Source of the DNA: Ectocarpus siliculosus
Lineage: Eukaryota > Sar > Phaeophyceae > Ectocarpales > Ectocarpaceae
DNA length: 17,160 nt
Assembly: GCA_000310025.1 (NCBI GenBank)
Contig: FN649741.1
Span: forward strand, 4,879,050-4,896,209
Direction: 5' to 3'
Under the pieces are notes generated by a model, which saw only the letters and a program-made list of their open reading frames with translations, was not told the origin of the DNA and did not search any database. This document shows, one piece after another, positions 1 through 7,165 of the stretch; the stretch's first letter is position 1; each line of letters starts with the position of its first letter. The translations under genes and the position numbers were made by a program.

Positions 1-44
1 TTGCCCTTCAAGAACATGTGGGAATTTACGGCTTTTTTTCGCCC

Positions 45-147
45 CTTCCTCCCCCCCCCCCCCCTTCCTCTCCCTCACTCCCTCCTTCTCTCCCTCCTTC
101 CCTACCTTCCACATCCCTCCCCTGCCGCTGCCTGCTTTGGTCGCCAG
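45..147 (+). other. 3' part of an intron with a long polypyrimidine/poly-C tract
   Basis: Almost every base from 45 to 130 is C or T, including 14 consecutive C at 51-64. The stretch then ends in a CAG acceptor at 145-147 in front of the TPR exon. It is best read as the polypyrimidine tract of the preceding intron. Reading frames running through it give only proline/leucine/serine low-complexity sequence and are not coding. Confidence 0.6.
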
Positions 148-338
148 GCTCAGAGGACGTATCGGTTGCGCGTATCGCGTTCCAGCATGGGGTGTGCCTT
201 CGTCGTTCGGGGCGGCGGGAGGAGGCGGAGAGGGTGCTCGGCGAGTGCGTCGAGACCCTCGAGGCTAGGCTGGGGGCGGCGCACGAAGAAGTGGCCGCGG
301 CGAAGAGCATGTTGGATTTGTGCGCGGCGACTGAGTAG
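148..338 (+). CDS. C-terminal exon of a TPR-repeat protein (kinesin-light-chain-type TPR), partial
   Basis: This is the last exon of a gene that starts upstream of the window. It follows a strongly pyrimidine-rich tract (about 45-147) ending in a CAG acceptor at 145-147; CAG at 151-153 is an alternative. It ends at TAG 336-338. The roughly 63 encoded residues form one TPR helix pair: a helix around VARIAFQHGVCL, a turn with SGRREEAERVL, then ECVETLEARLGAAHEE leading into a further helix. The GRxEEAE and ALG-like ARLGAAH pattern matches the 42-residue TPRs of kinesin light chains and related scaffold or NB-ARC-TPR proteins. TPRs mediate protein-protein contacts; the partner cannot be told from this fragment. 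An AATAAA lies about 110 nt past the stop. The TPR assignment is fairly secure. Which TPR family the whole protein belongs to is not known, because the N-terminal exons are missing. Confidence 0.75.
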
Positions 339-447
339 GGTGACCATATGCTGGAACTTTCCGGAGCTTTTTCCGCGAAAAGAATGGAAAAGTGTGTGTG
401 TGTTCTCTGCTTGTTAGTATCAAGTATATTTTTTCATTTTCTCTACA

Positions 448-453
448 AATAAA
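448..453 (+). terminator. Candidate polyadenylation signal AATAAA of the TPR gene
   Basis: A canonical AATAAA hexamer sits 110 nt after the TAG of the TPR exon. It is followed directly by a GT/T-rich stretch (GTGTTTTTTGTC), which resembles a downstream cleavage element. The position and strand fit the 3' end of the TPR transcript. Stramenopile poly(A) signals are often degenerate, so the exact hexamer is suggestive only. Confidence 0.45.
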
Positions 454-1320
454 GTGTTTTTTGTCCAAGTACGATTTGGTGTTCAATCGTCTCTGTTCTG
501 TTTTGGTCGTATCCGCGTCTGTTTGTGCGTTGTGCTATGTATGGTTGACAGGTTCGGACGTGGGTGGTATAGCCTATCCGGCTGTAGATGCTGTGGCCGC
601 CACACTGCCGGCAACCCGAAAAACATATGTGTCCCTGTGCTCGTTTGTACCAGTGTTGTTCGTAAACAGAAAACCATGTGTTTCCTTGTGCTTGAGAATT
701 ATAACGCAATTTTTTTTTGTGCCTGCTGTAATGTGCCGACGAATCGTGCCTCTTTACGCGTTTTTTTTTTTAGGAGCCGTTGATTTGCGCTTGCAACCCT
801 CAACAACTCGTATCATGTGTTGTTTCTCATCTACGTTTTGTAGGATAGCTCGTGTTAGTTTAGGAGTGTTGTAGTTGTGGGTGTGTCGCATGAGCATCTG
901 CCGCGTTACACTATCCGGCCCGCAAATGACAGAGTACGTACGTAACGTGTAGAGGCGCCTTTTCTTGGCAGCGGAGTCCCCGGGCAGGGGCGGGGGGGGG
1001 GTGGATGAGCATAGCCGTTCCGGTAAATGTCGGTTATTCTGTACGGAAAACAATTCATGGTCGGATGATAAATTAATTGTACAATCTAGGGTATGATGAG
1101 CTGCGTATTGGAAGCTTCATGTCTGATGCCGGCGTGTATCTGTATTTTGTTGTTGAGCTGTTCTGTGTCTGTTTTTATCGAGTGTTGTGTGTACGTCCTG
1201 CTGGTGGGTTTCTGATAGCGATTTTCGATGGCGGTATTGTTTATTTTGGGATGTAGTTGCCTGCTGCTTGAATCGCATTGTTGTTGCCATGCCCGGGCGA
1301 TCCCAAGAGCGAGCTAGCTG
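454..1320. other. Non-coding spacer after the TPR gene
   Basis: This stretch is T/G-rich with several T runs (for example 710-717 and 762-770). Open frames on both strands are short and of low-complexity composition, rich in Cys, Val and Phe on the + strand, with no recognisable domain or codon pattern. I see no RNA gene. It is most simply 3'UTR plus intergenic DNA. Confidence 0.5.
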
Positions 1321-1327
1321 AGCACCG

Positions 1328-1335
<8 letters not shown>

Positions 1336-1414
<79 letters not shown>
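1336..1414. repeat. (CT)n dinucleotide microsatellite, about 39 copies
   Basis: This is an uninterrupted 79-nt CT/GA tract. It is flanked on the left by an imperfect start (CTCTCTCG, 1328-1335) and on the right by CCCC then CTCTGTCG. Translations of it (Leu-Ser or Arg-Glu repeats) are artefacts. A perfect tract of this length should be polymorphic in length and can adopt triplex (H-DNA) structure. Confidence 0.97.
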
Positions 1415-1416
<2 letters not shown>

Positions 1417-1528
1417 CCTCTGTCGAAACATTAATTTCCTTTAGTGCCACCTTTGATGGTATTGTATTTCGTGAGCAACGAGTTGGGTTGCAGGGAGGGG
1501 TATTATGATGGAGGTTCCTCTGTAGTTC

Positions 1529-1549
1529 GAGAGAGAGAGAGAGAGAGAG
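1529..1549. repeat. (GA)n microsatellite, about 10 copies
   Basis: GA repeats run from 1529 to 1549, 114 bp after the (CT)n tract and in the complementary orientation. The two tracts are therefore inverted repeats of each other and could pair as a hairpin in RNA or single-stranded DNA. Confidence 0.9.
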
Positions 1550-1997
1550 GGAGAAAGCTTGGAGAATCCGTGTCTGGGCACCGTTGGGTATCATACAGAA
1601 CGCGCACACGTGCGTCGTATTGTAGTCTGGTGCATGCACGTCAACGCGATCAAAAGAGACATTGCGAGGTCTATCTAGAGCTATTCACGATGGGTTTCTG
1701 TCACGGCGGGTGTGTGCATCCGCACGTACGCAACAACTATAAGATTGGTATCTTTACGCGCGGCGTGGTCCAGAGTGCAAAAGTTCGCAAGTCTTACATA
1801 AACGCCACCATGGGTGGGAAAAGTGTTGCGTACTTGTTGGTAAGGAGGGGATTTTTTTTTCTGTGCTCTTTCCTTGCGATTGGAAACCTGGGCAATACTG
1901 TTGCTGCCGCTGTTACAGCAACATCGAGAGGAGAATGGGGCAGCTAATTACTGGGGCGTAACGTAGTAGTTTATTGTTACGTGTCGGAGATTTCTTT
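1550..1997. other. Non-coding spacer
   Basis: No recognisable gene is present. An ATG in a perfect Kozak-like context (GCCACCATGG, 1805-1814) opens a 45-codon frame with one hydrophobic stretch, but nothing else supports it as a gene. A small inverted repeat (8-bp arms TGTTGCTG/CAGCAACA) spans 1899-1923. Confidence 0.45.
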
Positions 1998-2045
1998 CCG
2001 ATTAATCGGTGTTAGACTAGACTACTTCTAACACCGATTAATCGG
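1998..2045. repeat. Perfect 19-bp inverted repeat (hairpin) with nested palindrome
   Basis: The left arm 1998-2016 begins CCGATTAATCGGTG. The right arm 2027-2045 is its exact reverse complement, separated by a 10-nt loop (2017-2026). The outer 12 bases of each arm, CCGATTAATCGG, are themselves a perfect palindrome, so the unit appears twice as a symmetric dyad. The element could be a small non-autonomous mobile element remnant, a paired binding site for a dimeric regulator, or an RNA hairpin. No terminator-like T run follows it. The structure is seen directly; its role is unknown. Confidence 0.9.
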
Positions 2046-2463
2046 TGTAGCGTGGGGCAAACGGTTTTGCCGCTTTCTTCTGAGGATTTGCGGTAGTATA
2101 ATCGATTGATGACGCACAAGCGTGCGTAGCTTGTGATTGTCTGGGACCACCCGAAAACAGAGGAACGCTTTGGTGCGCTACAGTATTCTAGAAACGGGCT
2201 CTATAACTTCAGGAACACACAACAGCAGCGGGGAATTTGTTTTGTGTCAACTCTAATTTGCTCACCATCAAGCAAGGTCTTGTGGAGGAAACACCAAAGA
2301 GCTACCCACCCGAGACACTGTTCTCATGCGATGATGAGGTCAAGTCCTGGCAAACAGTGAAGGACTGGTCACGCCTGGCAGAGACGGGACGAAATGGACT
2401 CGGCCGTTCTTCAAGAAGGCCTGTCACTCAGCATTATTAGATACTGACTGAAGCCGTGTCAAT
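2046..2463 (+). other. Spacer with unidentified coding-like stretch
   Basis: Between about 2237 and 2437 one + strand frame reads as ordinary-complexity protein (for example LVEETPKSYPPETLF, then DDEVKSWQTVKDWSRLAE) and ends at TAG 2438-2440. It matches no family I recognise. It starts abruptly at an ATG with no clear promoter or splice acceptor. It may be a remnant of a transposon or an exon of an unrecognised gene; I cannot decide from sequence alone. Confidence 0.25.
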
Positions 2464-2475
2464 GGGGGGGGGGGG
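2464..2475. repeat. Poly-G run (12)
   Basis: Twelve consecutive G are followed by TACACACCC. This is one of several G or C homopolymers of 11-18 bases scattered through the non-coding parts of the window. Confidence 0.9.
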
Positions 2476-2560
2476 TACACACCCACCACCTTGGTGCTGC
2501 TTTGAGTAACAAAACCCACCCGCAGAACTGTGGGTTCAACGACAAGAAATACGGGAGAGA

Positions 2561-2580
2561 AACCCTAACCCTAACCCTAA
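2561..2580. repeat. Short interstitial telomere-like repeat, (CCCTAA)3
   Basis: The 20 bases consist of AA followed by three exact CCCTAA units, the complement of the TTAGGG telomere repeat reported for many eukaryotes including brown algae. It starts within GAAACCCTAA, which also matches the plant telo-box promoter element. It lies inside the chromosome, about 720 bp upstream of the C2-protein gene. A scar of double-strand-break repair or a regulatory telo-box are both possible. Confidence 0.85.
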
Positions 2581-2725
2581 GGCGTGTGTGGTTACAAACA
2601 TGTGTGTCCCTCTACGCTAGGACCACATGTACAACCAACCCACGACGCTTCTCTCCTGAATCATTGTTTCATTTTTTCGTCCAGGTCGTCCTACCGCCGT
2701 ACTGCTGTTATTGTAACAAAACCAG

Positions 2726-2847
2726 GCGGTCTGCGACATCAATACCGACCGTGTCGGGAGTGAAGCCAAGGAAATGATCGACCGCTGGAATACACCTCCC
2801 ATGCACTTGAGGAAAAATAAGGCGTTAGAAATCACTGATGACGGATG
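2726..2847 (+). pseudogene. Unidentified exon-like fragment, possibly transposon-derived
   Basis: The frame is open from 2717 and reads as normal-complexity protein: AVCDINTDRVGSEAKE, then MIDRWNTPPMHLRKNK, then ALEITDDG. It is bracketed by an acceptor (ACCAG, 2721-2725) and an exact GTGAGT donor at 2848-2853; without splicing it stops at 2849-2851. An earlier acceptor TCCAG ends at 2684, but in this frame it would meet TAA at 2714-2716. The donor would leave phase 2, while the next gene begins with its own ATG at 3301 after an in-frame stop at 3250, so a join to that gene is not obvious. I do not recognise the family. It may be a broken mobile-element gene or an exon of an unannotated transcript. 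Confidence 0.3.
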
Positions 2848-2853
2848 GTGAGT

Positions 2854-3300
2854 GGTGGTGTGGTGAGGAGACCGCCAGCGGCGGGTAGAACTCTTCTTCT
2901 GCGAACAGATACACACTTTGCTATTTACCAGCGGGTATGCGGGTATCTTACAAGATCTGTGGACACCAGTATTTTTGGTTTCCGCATGCACGAATAAAGT
3001 GGAAGAACCTCCGATCGCCTGCCTCTGCCTCGACAACTGAGCGTTTGTGTGCTCCACCGACTGGCAGGGGGTTGATGACCATGCGAATCCAAGAACAAGC
3101 GTGAGCGAGGGCAAAGGGCAAACGCTCAGATGTAGAACACTGACGCAATAAACGCGGTGGAAACCCCGGGCCGCTCTCCGCAAAAAAAAAAATCGCCAAC
3201 GGTCGCTTTTCCTCCTGTCCATTTCCCCCGCGCGGGCAGCAGCAACCAATAACACCATCTGCTTAGTAGGTGTGCTTGCTGCTTGAAGCTCTCGGTTTCG
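2854..3300. other. 5' flank of the C2-domain gene
   Basis: No supported coding sequence is present on either strand. A long minus-strand open frame covering 2617-3618 crosses this region, but its translation is Arg/Ser/Pro/His-rich and has no domain. It also lies opposite the convincing exon of the C2 gene, so I treat it as a chance frame. The region presumably holds the promoter and 5'UTR of the C2 gene, but I see no clear TATA or initiator element. Confidence 0.4.
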
Positions 3301-6300
3301 ATGCCTCCGACGCCTCACCGGACCCGAGTCCGGCCCAGCCCGAGCACGAGCAAGTCCCCACGGCGCAGGGGGCTCGCCGCGGAGTTCGTCGACTCGGACA
3401 ACGATGAAGCCTCCTGTTGCGCTCGGTATCACGTCTCGGTCCGCAGTGCAAAGGTAACACACGCCGGTGCTGCTGCTGTGCTGCTGCTGTGCCTGCAGCA
3501 GCAGTAGGAGTGGGGAGGTAGTTGAAGCAGGGGAGGCGGTGGGGTAGTGTGCTTTTGGTCGGGGGGCGGGGGAGAGAGGAAGCCAATATACAAGAGTAAA
3601 GACGCCCTCTCGGGGCAAGTAAGTAGCGATCCATTATCCGTTGGCCAGCATGTACTTGTACTTGTTGCAAGACCTTGGGCGATGATGTTGTTGTCGGTCG
3701 TTGTCGAGGGCTTTTAGGTGGGTGCAGGGGGATCGCGACCCCAACACGGCGGTCGCACATATCTCGCACGCCTCTGACGCGTCCCTCCCGTGTCGCATCG
3801 GTCGTGTGTGGTCGCTCTGTCTGGTGGTGTGTGTGTCTTTTTTCTCTCTCTCCCTCCCTCTCTTCCCTCAGAACCTGAAGCGAGAGGGATTCCGCGGGCT
3901 GACGAACCCGTACTGCCAGCTGAACGTCGGGAGGCAAGGCCCTTACACCACCGATGTCGTCTTCGACTCCGTCAACCCTTCGTGGGAAAACAATCGCCAG
4001 ACTTTCGAGTTCAGGGTGAGTGTTGGTGGCGTGTGGAGATGATGGTGATGGGAGCGGATGTTGAGAGTCAAATCGTCAACGCTGACCAGCAGGTGTTGCG
4101 TCATGTGCGGTGTGCGGGGTCACCCACCCCCCGCGGGTCACCCACCCCCCGCCACCGACGCCGCTACCAAGAGAAATCAAGCACGCGCCTTCCTAATGCA
4201 GCTACTTGGGGTTGCCCGAGGGTGTTTTGGTTGCTTGATGGGAACCCAGAGCTGCTTTATTGAAATGCTTCCTCCTTGTTACGACACGAAAACCGAGCGG
4301 GACAAGAGAAGATACCGACGCGTGTTGCCAAATGGAAACACTCCGCAAACCGAGAACAGCGGTATGTAAAGATGCTCCTCTTTCCTCTTGATGAGAATCA
4401 CGGGAGGAGGGCATCATGTGTTCTACCGCTGCCTATATTGATGTACGCTGCTATGGCACCTGCAGCAGTGCATCGCCGCGCGGCCAGGGTGGGCACCATT
4501 GTTATAGCACGCCCTCCTCCTCTCGTTCGCTCTACAAGCTATTTACACGCGTGTTTGTGTTTACACCCATGTATGCTATGCTAACGTCTACGTACTATGT
4601 ACCCCCGCCCCACGGAACGCCTTTGAACCCGGCGCGCTTCCTGCTGCGGTGACCATCGCCCCCCGCCCCCCCGGCCCGAAAAGGAGGCAAAGGGTCCGCA
4701 GGAGGATAAGCTGACGCTAGCCTGCTTCAATTCTGGGGACGTGCCCGAGCTGATCGGAAGGCTGAGTGTGGCCCTGTCCCACGCCACCCACAAGGTCATC
4801 AGCCTTCCCATGTTCCGCAAAGACCTCGGGGTGAGTTGCTTGGCGTCCACCTGTTCGGTGTTTCCTCTGCTCTTGTTTTATCTTCTGGCTCGGACTGGTC
4901 AGTTAGGCTGTGTTCTTGGTGCTGTTCAACTTGACTTGCGTTTTGCTCCTCGTTATCTGCTGAGGCTGGTTGGGGGTTTGGTTAAACCAAGCAAGCGATT
5001 AGAAATCCACACCACCAGTTGATGGGCATGTCAGTCAACTATTGTACAACAAGTGCGGTCGTGCCTCGGGCCCATGTCAAAACGTTGTTGTTGCTGCTTT
5101 CCTCTGGTGTGTGTGTGTTTTTTTTTCTTTTCAGGACAACGCAGCACCTTCTTCTACAATGCTTGTCATTGTCTCCGCAACCCGAACATGTCGAAGCGAC
5201 CAAGTGGCCCATATAAACAGCTGAAAAGAAACAAACCACCGGCGTTCCCCGAGGTCGCTGGCCAGAACGGAAACTGGGCCAATACCAGAGAGCAGGGCGT
5301 CCTATAACATTACTCCGTCGCCATTGCCCACCAAAATCCACTTCCCGTAGATATGCACGTTTCCCGACTTTGTCCTTCCCCCCGACCTTCCTCCTTCCCT
5401 CGCCGCTCCACGTCGATCATCATACCCAACGACGCACAAACGCTACCACACGACATCGTACCTACCGCGCCAGGGGTCCCAAGTCTGGGCGGGTAGCGTC
5501 GAGATCGAGCTCCACTACATCCCGGAAGGCGAGGCGGGGTCCCCGGCTCGCGGCGGACGGGTAGGAAGGCCCGCCCTCGACGAGACTGATGATGTCAACC
5601 GCGGCGGCAACAACCCCTACCCGCCCATGTCCCCGTCCGCGACAACGACGACGACGACGTCCCTCGCCTCTTCCTTCGTCAAGGCGGCCTTGTCCTTGCC
5701 GCACAAGCCGCGGACCTCCGGCGGCGCCGGCGACGGCGCGGCAGCGGCAGCGGTGCAGGCGGAGCTGCTGGCCCTCTCTCCGCGGACGGCGACGCGGGGA
5801 ACGGAGAAGAAGAAGGCGATGTCGGCTACGAAGTCGCCGGCGTTGGCAAGAGTGAGCTCTCTGCCGGGCACGGAGAAGGCGGCAGCCTCGTCCTGTTCCT
5901 CCTCCGCAGGAGCCCACAAGGGCGGCGGCGGGAGCGACCGCTACGGCTCTGCCGCGGCGGTAGCCCAGGAGGACCTGCTGCCCCTGTCGCCGAGGATGGC
6001 GAGGGGGGCCGAGGCGGCCGCCGCGGCGGCGGCGGCTGCCGTGGCAGAGGCCGCCAGGGGACGGGGTTACAGCAAGGGCGGCAGCGCGGGGGGTTGGAGC
6101 TGGAAGTCGTTCTTCTGCGGGGTTGTGTTCTCGGCGCTGCTCGTGTTGGGGGGGTTGTGGGCCGTCGGCGTTCCGCTGTTGTCGGGACAACTTGGGTTCG
6201 GCCTGAGGGTCCTGGAGGACGGCGAGAACGGTCGGCAAGCGGTTGTTCTCATCCACGGCTCGGTAAGCGGGGGGGGGGAGGGTGACTTGTTGGTGGCTGC

Positions 6301-7165
6301 TGGCCGTGTGGTAGTTTTGGTCGTTGATGAGGCGTTCCATTCGGGGATAGATGTCCTTTCGTTCTCCGAAGAGAGACGAGGCTAATGTTGCCTTCATTTC
6401 ATGTCTGTTCGACGTCTTTTTTTTGCTAGAGAAACGAAGGGATTATCATTGTGAAGCGCGGTGGTCGCACGTGCAGTACTGCGGCCAACCGACCACGGAT
6501 CGCGAACGAGGGAGAAAGAGACCCGGCGAGCACCACCTCCTTCTTATCCTTCCCCAACCAACTCCTCTCTTGTCTGCTGGTCCTCGCGGTTTCTTGTGCC
6601 GAACGCGAACGCCTCCTTAAAAACCCCGACCATCGCCCTGAACCTGCTGCCCGATGGTGTCCTTCTGTACCGCACTCTTACCCTTTGTGTTTCACCCCGG
6701 TGCGGCGCGACTGTACCAACCGAGCGCCTCACAATGCCCTCTTCTCTACCAATGCGCGCGTGTGCACACGTTTGCATTTGTACTGATTTGTATGCTTGGA
6801 CAGAAAATAGCCGGGCTGGCTGACAGGCACCTGGTGGTGTTCGTGGGCGAGCAAGAGGTGTGTCGCGGGGGGGTGCCAGCCCCGGCACCACCGACGGAGG
6901 GATCATCGTGGGCGTACGACCTCTGGTCTTCGGATTCGGCCGCCGCTGCGGCCGCCGGTGACGGGGGAGATGGCGGCAAGGGTCGGAGCGGACGCGGCGG
7001 AGGACGGGAGGTGAGGGATTCTTCGGGATCAAAGTACCTGTGTTGCTGTGCCATCTGCGCGTAGCGGCGATGTGCTCGATGCTTTCTGGGCGTGGAGCCA
7101 CTCGCTGACTCTGTGTGCAGTCCGTGGGCATGCATCATGCATCGACGTTGCACAGCTCAGTCTGA
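3301..7165 (+). CDS. C2-domain protein with low-complexity linker and one transmembrane segment (multi-exon)
   Basis: Proposed exons: 3301-3453, 3872-4015, 4702-4830 (possible start 4684), 5474-6262, 6430 to about 6450 (end uncertain), 6804-7010 and 7121-7165. All firm junctions are GT-AG and phase 0. The first ATG follows an in-frame stop at 3250. The product is about 495 residues.

After a basic N-terminus, residues about 42-165 form one C2 domain: RYHVSVRSAKNL, GLTNPYCQL, NPSWENNRQTFEF, ELIGRLSVAL, and a closing AGSVEIELHYIPEG. C2 domains bind phospholipids or proteins, often with calcium, but here the acidic loop residues look replaced (REGFRGLTNPY and CFNSGDVPE). A long Ala/Ser/Pro/Gly-rich linker follows, with two LLxLSPR motifs. 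A membrane span, FFCGVVFSALLVLGGLWAVG, starts near residue 355. This suggests a membrane-anchored peripheral adaptor; its partner and compartment are unknown. The C2 exons and the linker/membrane exon are secure, while the 3' exons are tentative. Confidence 0.7.
3454..3871 (+). other. C2-gene intron 1
   Basis: This 418-bp GT-AG intron has donor AAG|GTAACA and a long CT-rich tract (3838-3871) before the CAG acceptor. It splits the C2 domain exactly between SAK and NLKREG, in phase 0, which restores the usual S-A-x-N-L motif of the first C2 strand and loop. It holds CTG/CAG-rich triplet stretches (3466-3506) and no gene. Confidence 0.85.
4016..4701 (+). other. C2-gene intron 2, with an 18-bp tandem duplication
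   Basis: The donor is AGG|GTGAGT. The acceptor is probably CAG at 4699-4701; AG at 4682-4683 is the in-frame alternative and would add six residues (EAKGPQ). The intron contains an exact 18-bp tandem duplication, GGGTCACCCACCCCCCGC, at 4117-4134 and 4135-4152. No coding content is supported. Confidence 0.7.
4831..5473 (+). other. C2-gene intron 3, with a strong internal acceptor
   Basis: The donor is GGG|GTGAGT and the proposed acceptor is GCGCCAG ending at 5473. Joining these gives MFRKDLG|GSQVWAGSVEIEL, a normal end for a C2 domain. A stronger-looking acceptor (a T-rich run ending CTTTTCAG, at 5134) lies inside the intron. Using it keeps frame but reads to TGA at 5222-5224 after about 29 codons, truncating the protein before its last C2 strand. 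This may be an alternative poison exon. Confidence 0.6.
5750..6013 (+). repeat. Duplicated LLxLSPR protein motif in the C2-protein linker
   Basis: Two related 19-residue segments lie in the linker exon. The first (5750-5806) reads AVQAELLALSPRTATRGTE. The second (5957-6013) reads AVAQEDLLPLSPRMARGAE. They share the pattern A-V, then Q, an acidic residue, LLxLSPR, A, RG, x, E. They are separated by about 50 Ser/Ala/Gly-rich residues. The conserved SP sites would suit a proline-directed kinase or a short docking motif; that role is inference. Confidence 0.75.
6110..6181 (+). other. Predicted transmembrane segment of the C2-domain protein
   Basis: Twenty-four uncharged, mainly hydrophobic residues begin FFCGVVFSALLVLGGL and end GVPLL, preceded by Trp-Lys-Ser. 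Judged by eye it is the only clear membrane span in the protein, at about residues 355-378 of about 495. With a cytosolic C2 domain before it, the topology would be N-in, with roughly 115 residues on the far side. Confidence 0.75.
6451..6803 (+). other. Probable intron near the 3' end of the C2 gene
   Basis: An acceptor (TTTTGCTAG, ending 6429) opens a frame starting RNEGIII. A GTGAAG donor candidate at 6451 and a good acceptor (TTGGACAG, ending 6803) are both phase 0. The 21-nt exon this implies is unusually small. Alternatively the exon runs further before splicing, since its frame stays open to a stop at 6784-6786. The later exon KIAGLADRHLVVFVGEQE reads as real protein, so an intron here is likely, but its 5' end is unresolved. 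Confidence 0.4.

Noticed and set aside
1117-1639. Arg-Glu and Leu-Ser repeat proteins around the (CT)n tract
   Set aside because: They are purely translations of a dinucleotide microsatellite.
2617-3618. Long minus-strand open frame (333 codons)
   Set aside because: The translation is Arg/Ser/Pro/His-rich with no domain. It covers both spacer and the first exon of the C2 gene, whose + strand reading is convincing. GC-rich DNA produces such frames by chance.
5462-6397. Minus-strand open frame (311 codons) opposite the C2-protein linker exon
   Set aside because: It is an Arg/Gly/His-rich mirror of a GC-rich Ala/Ser linker. The + strand frame has the C2 end, the motif duplication and a membrane span.
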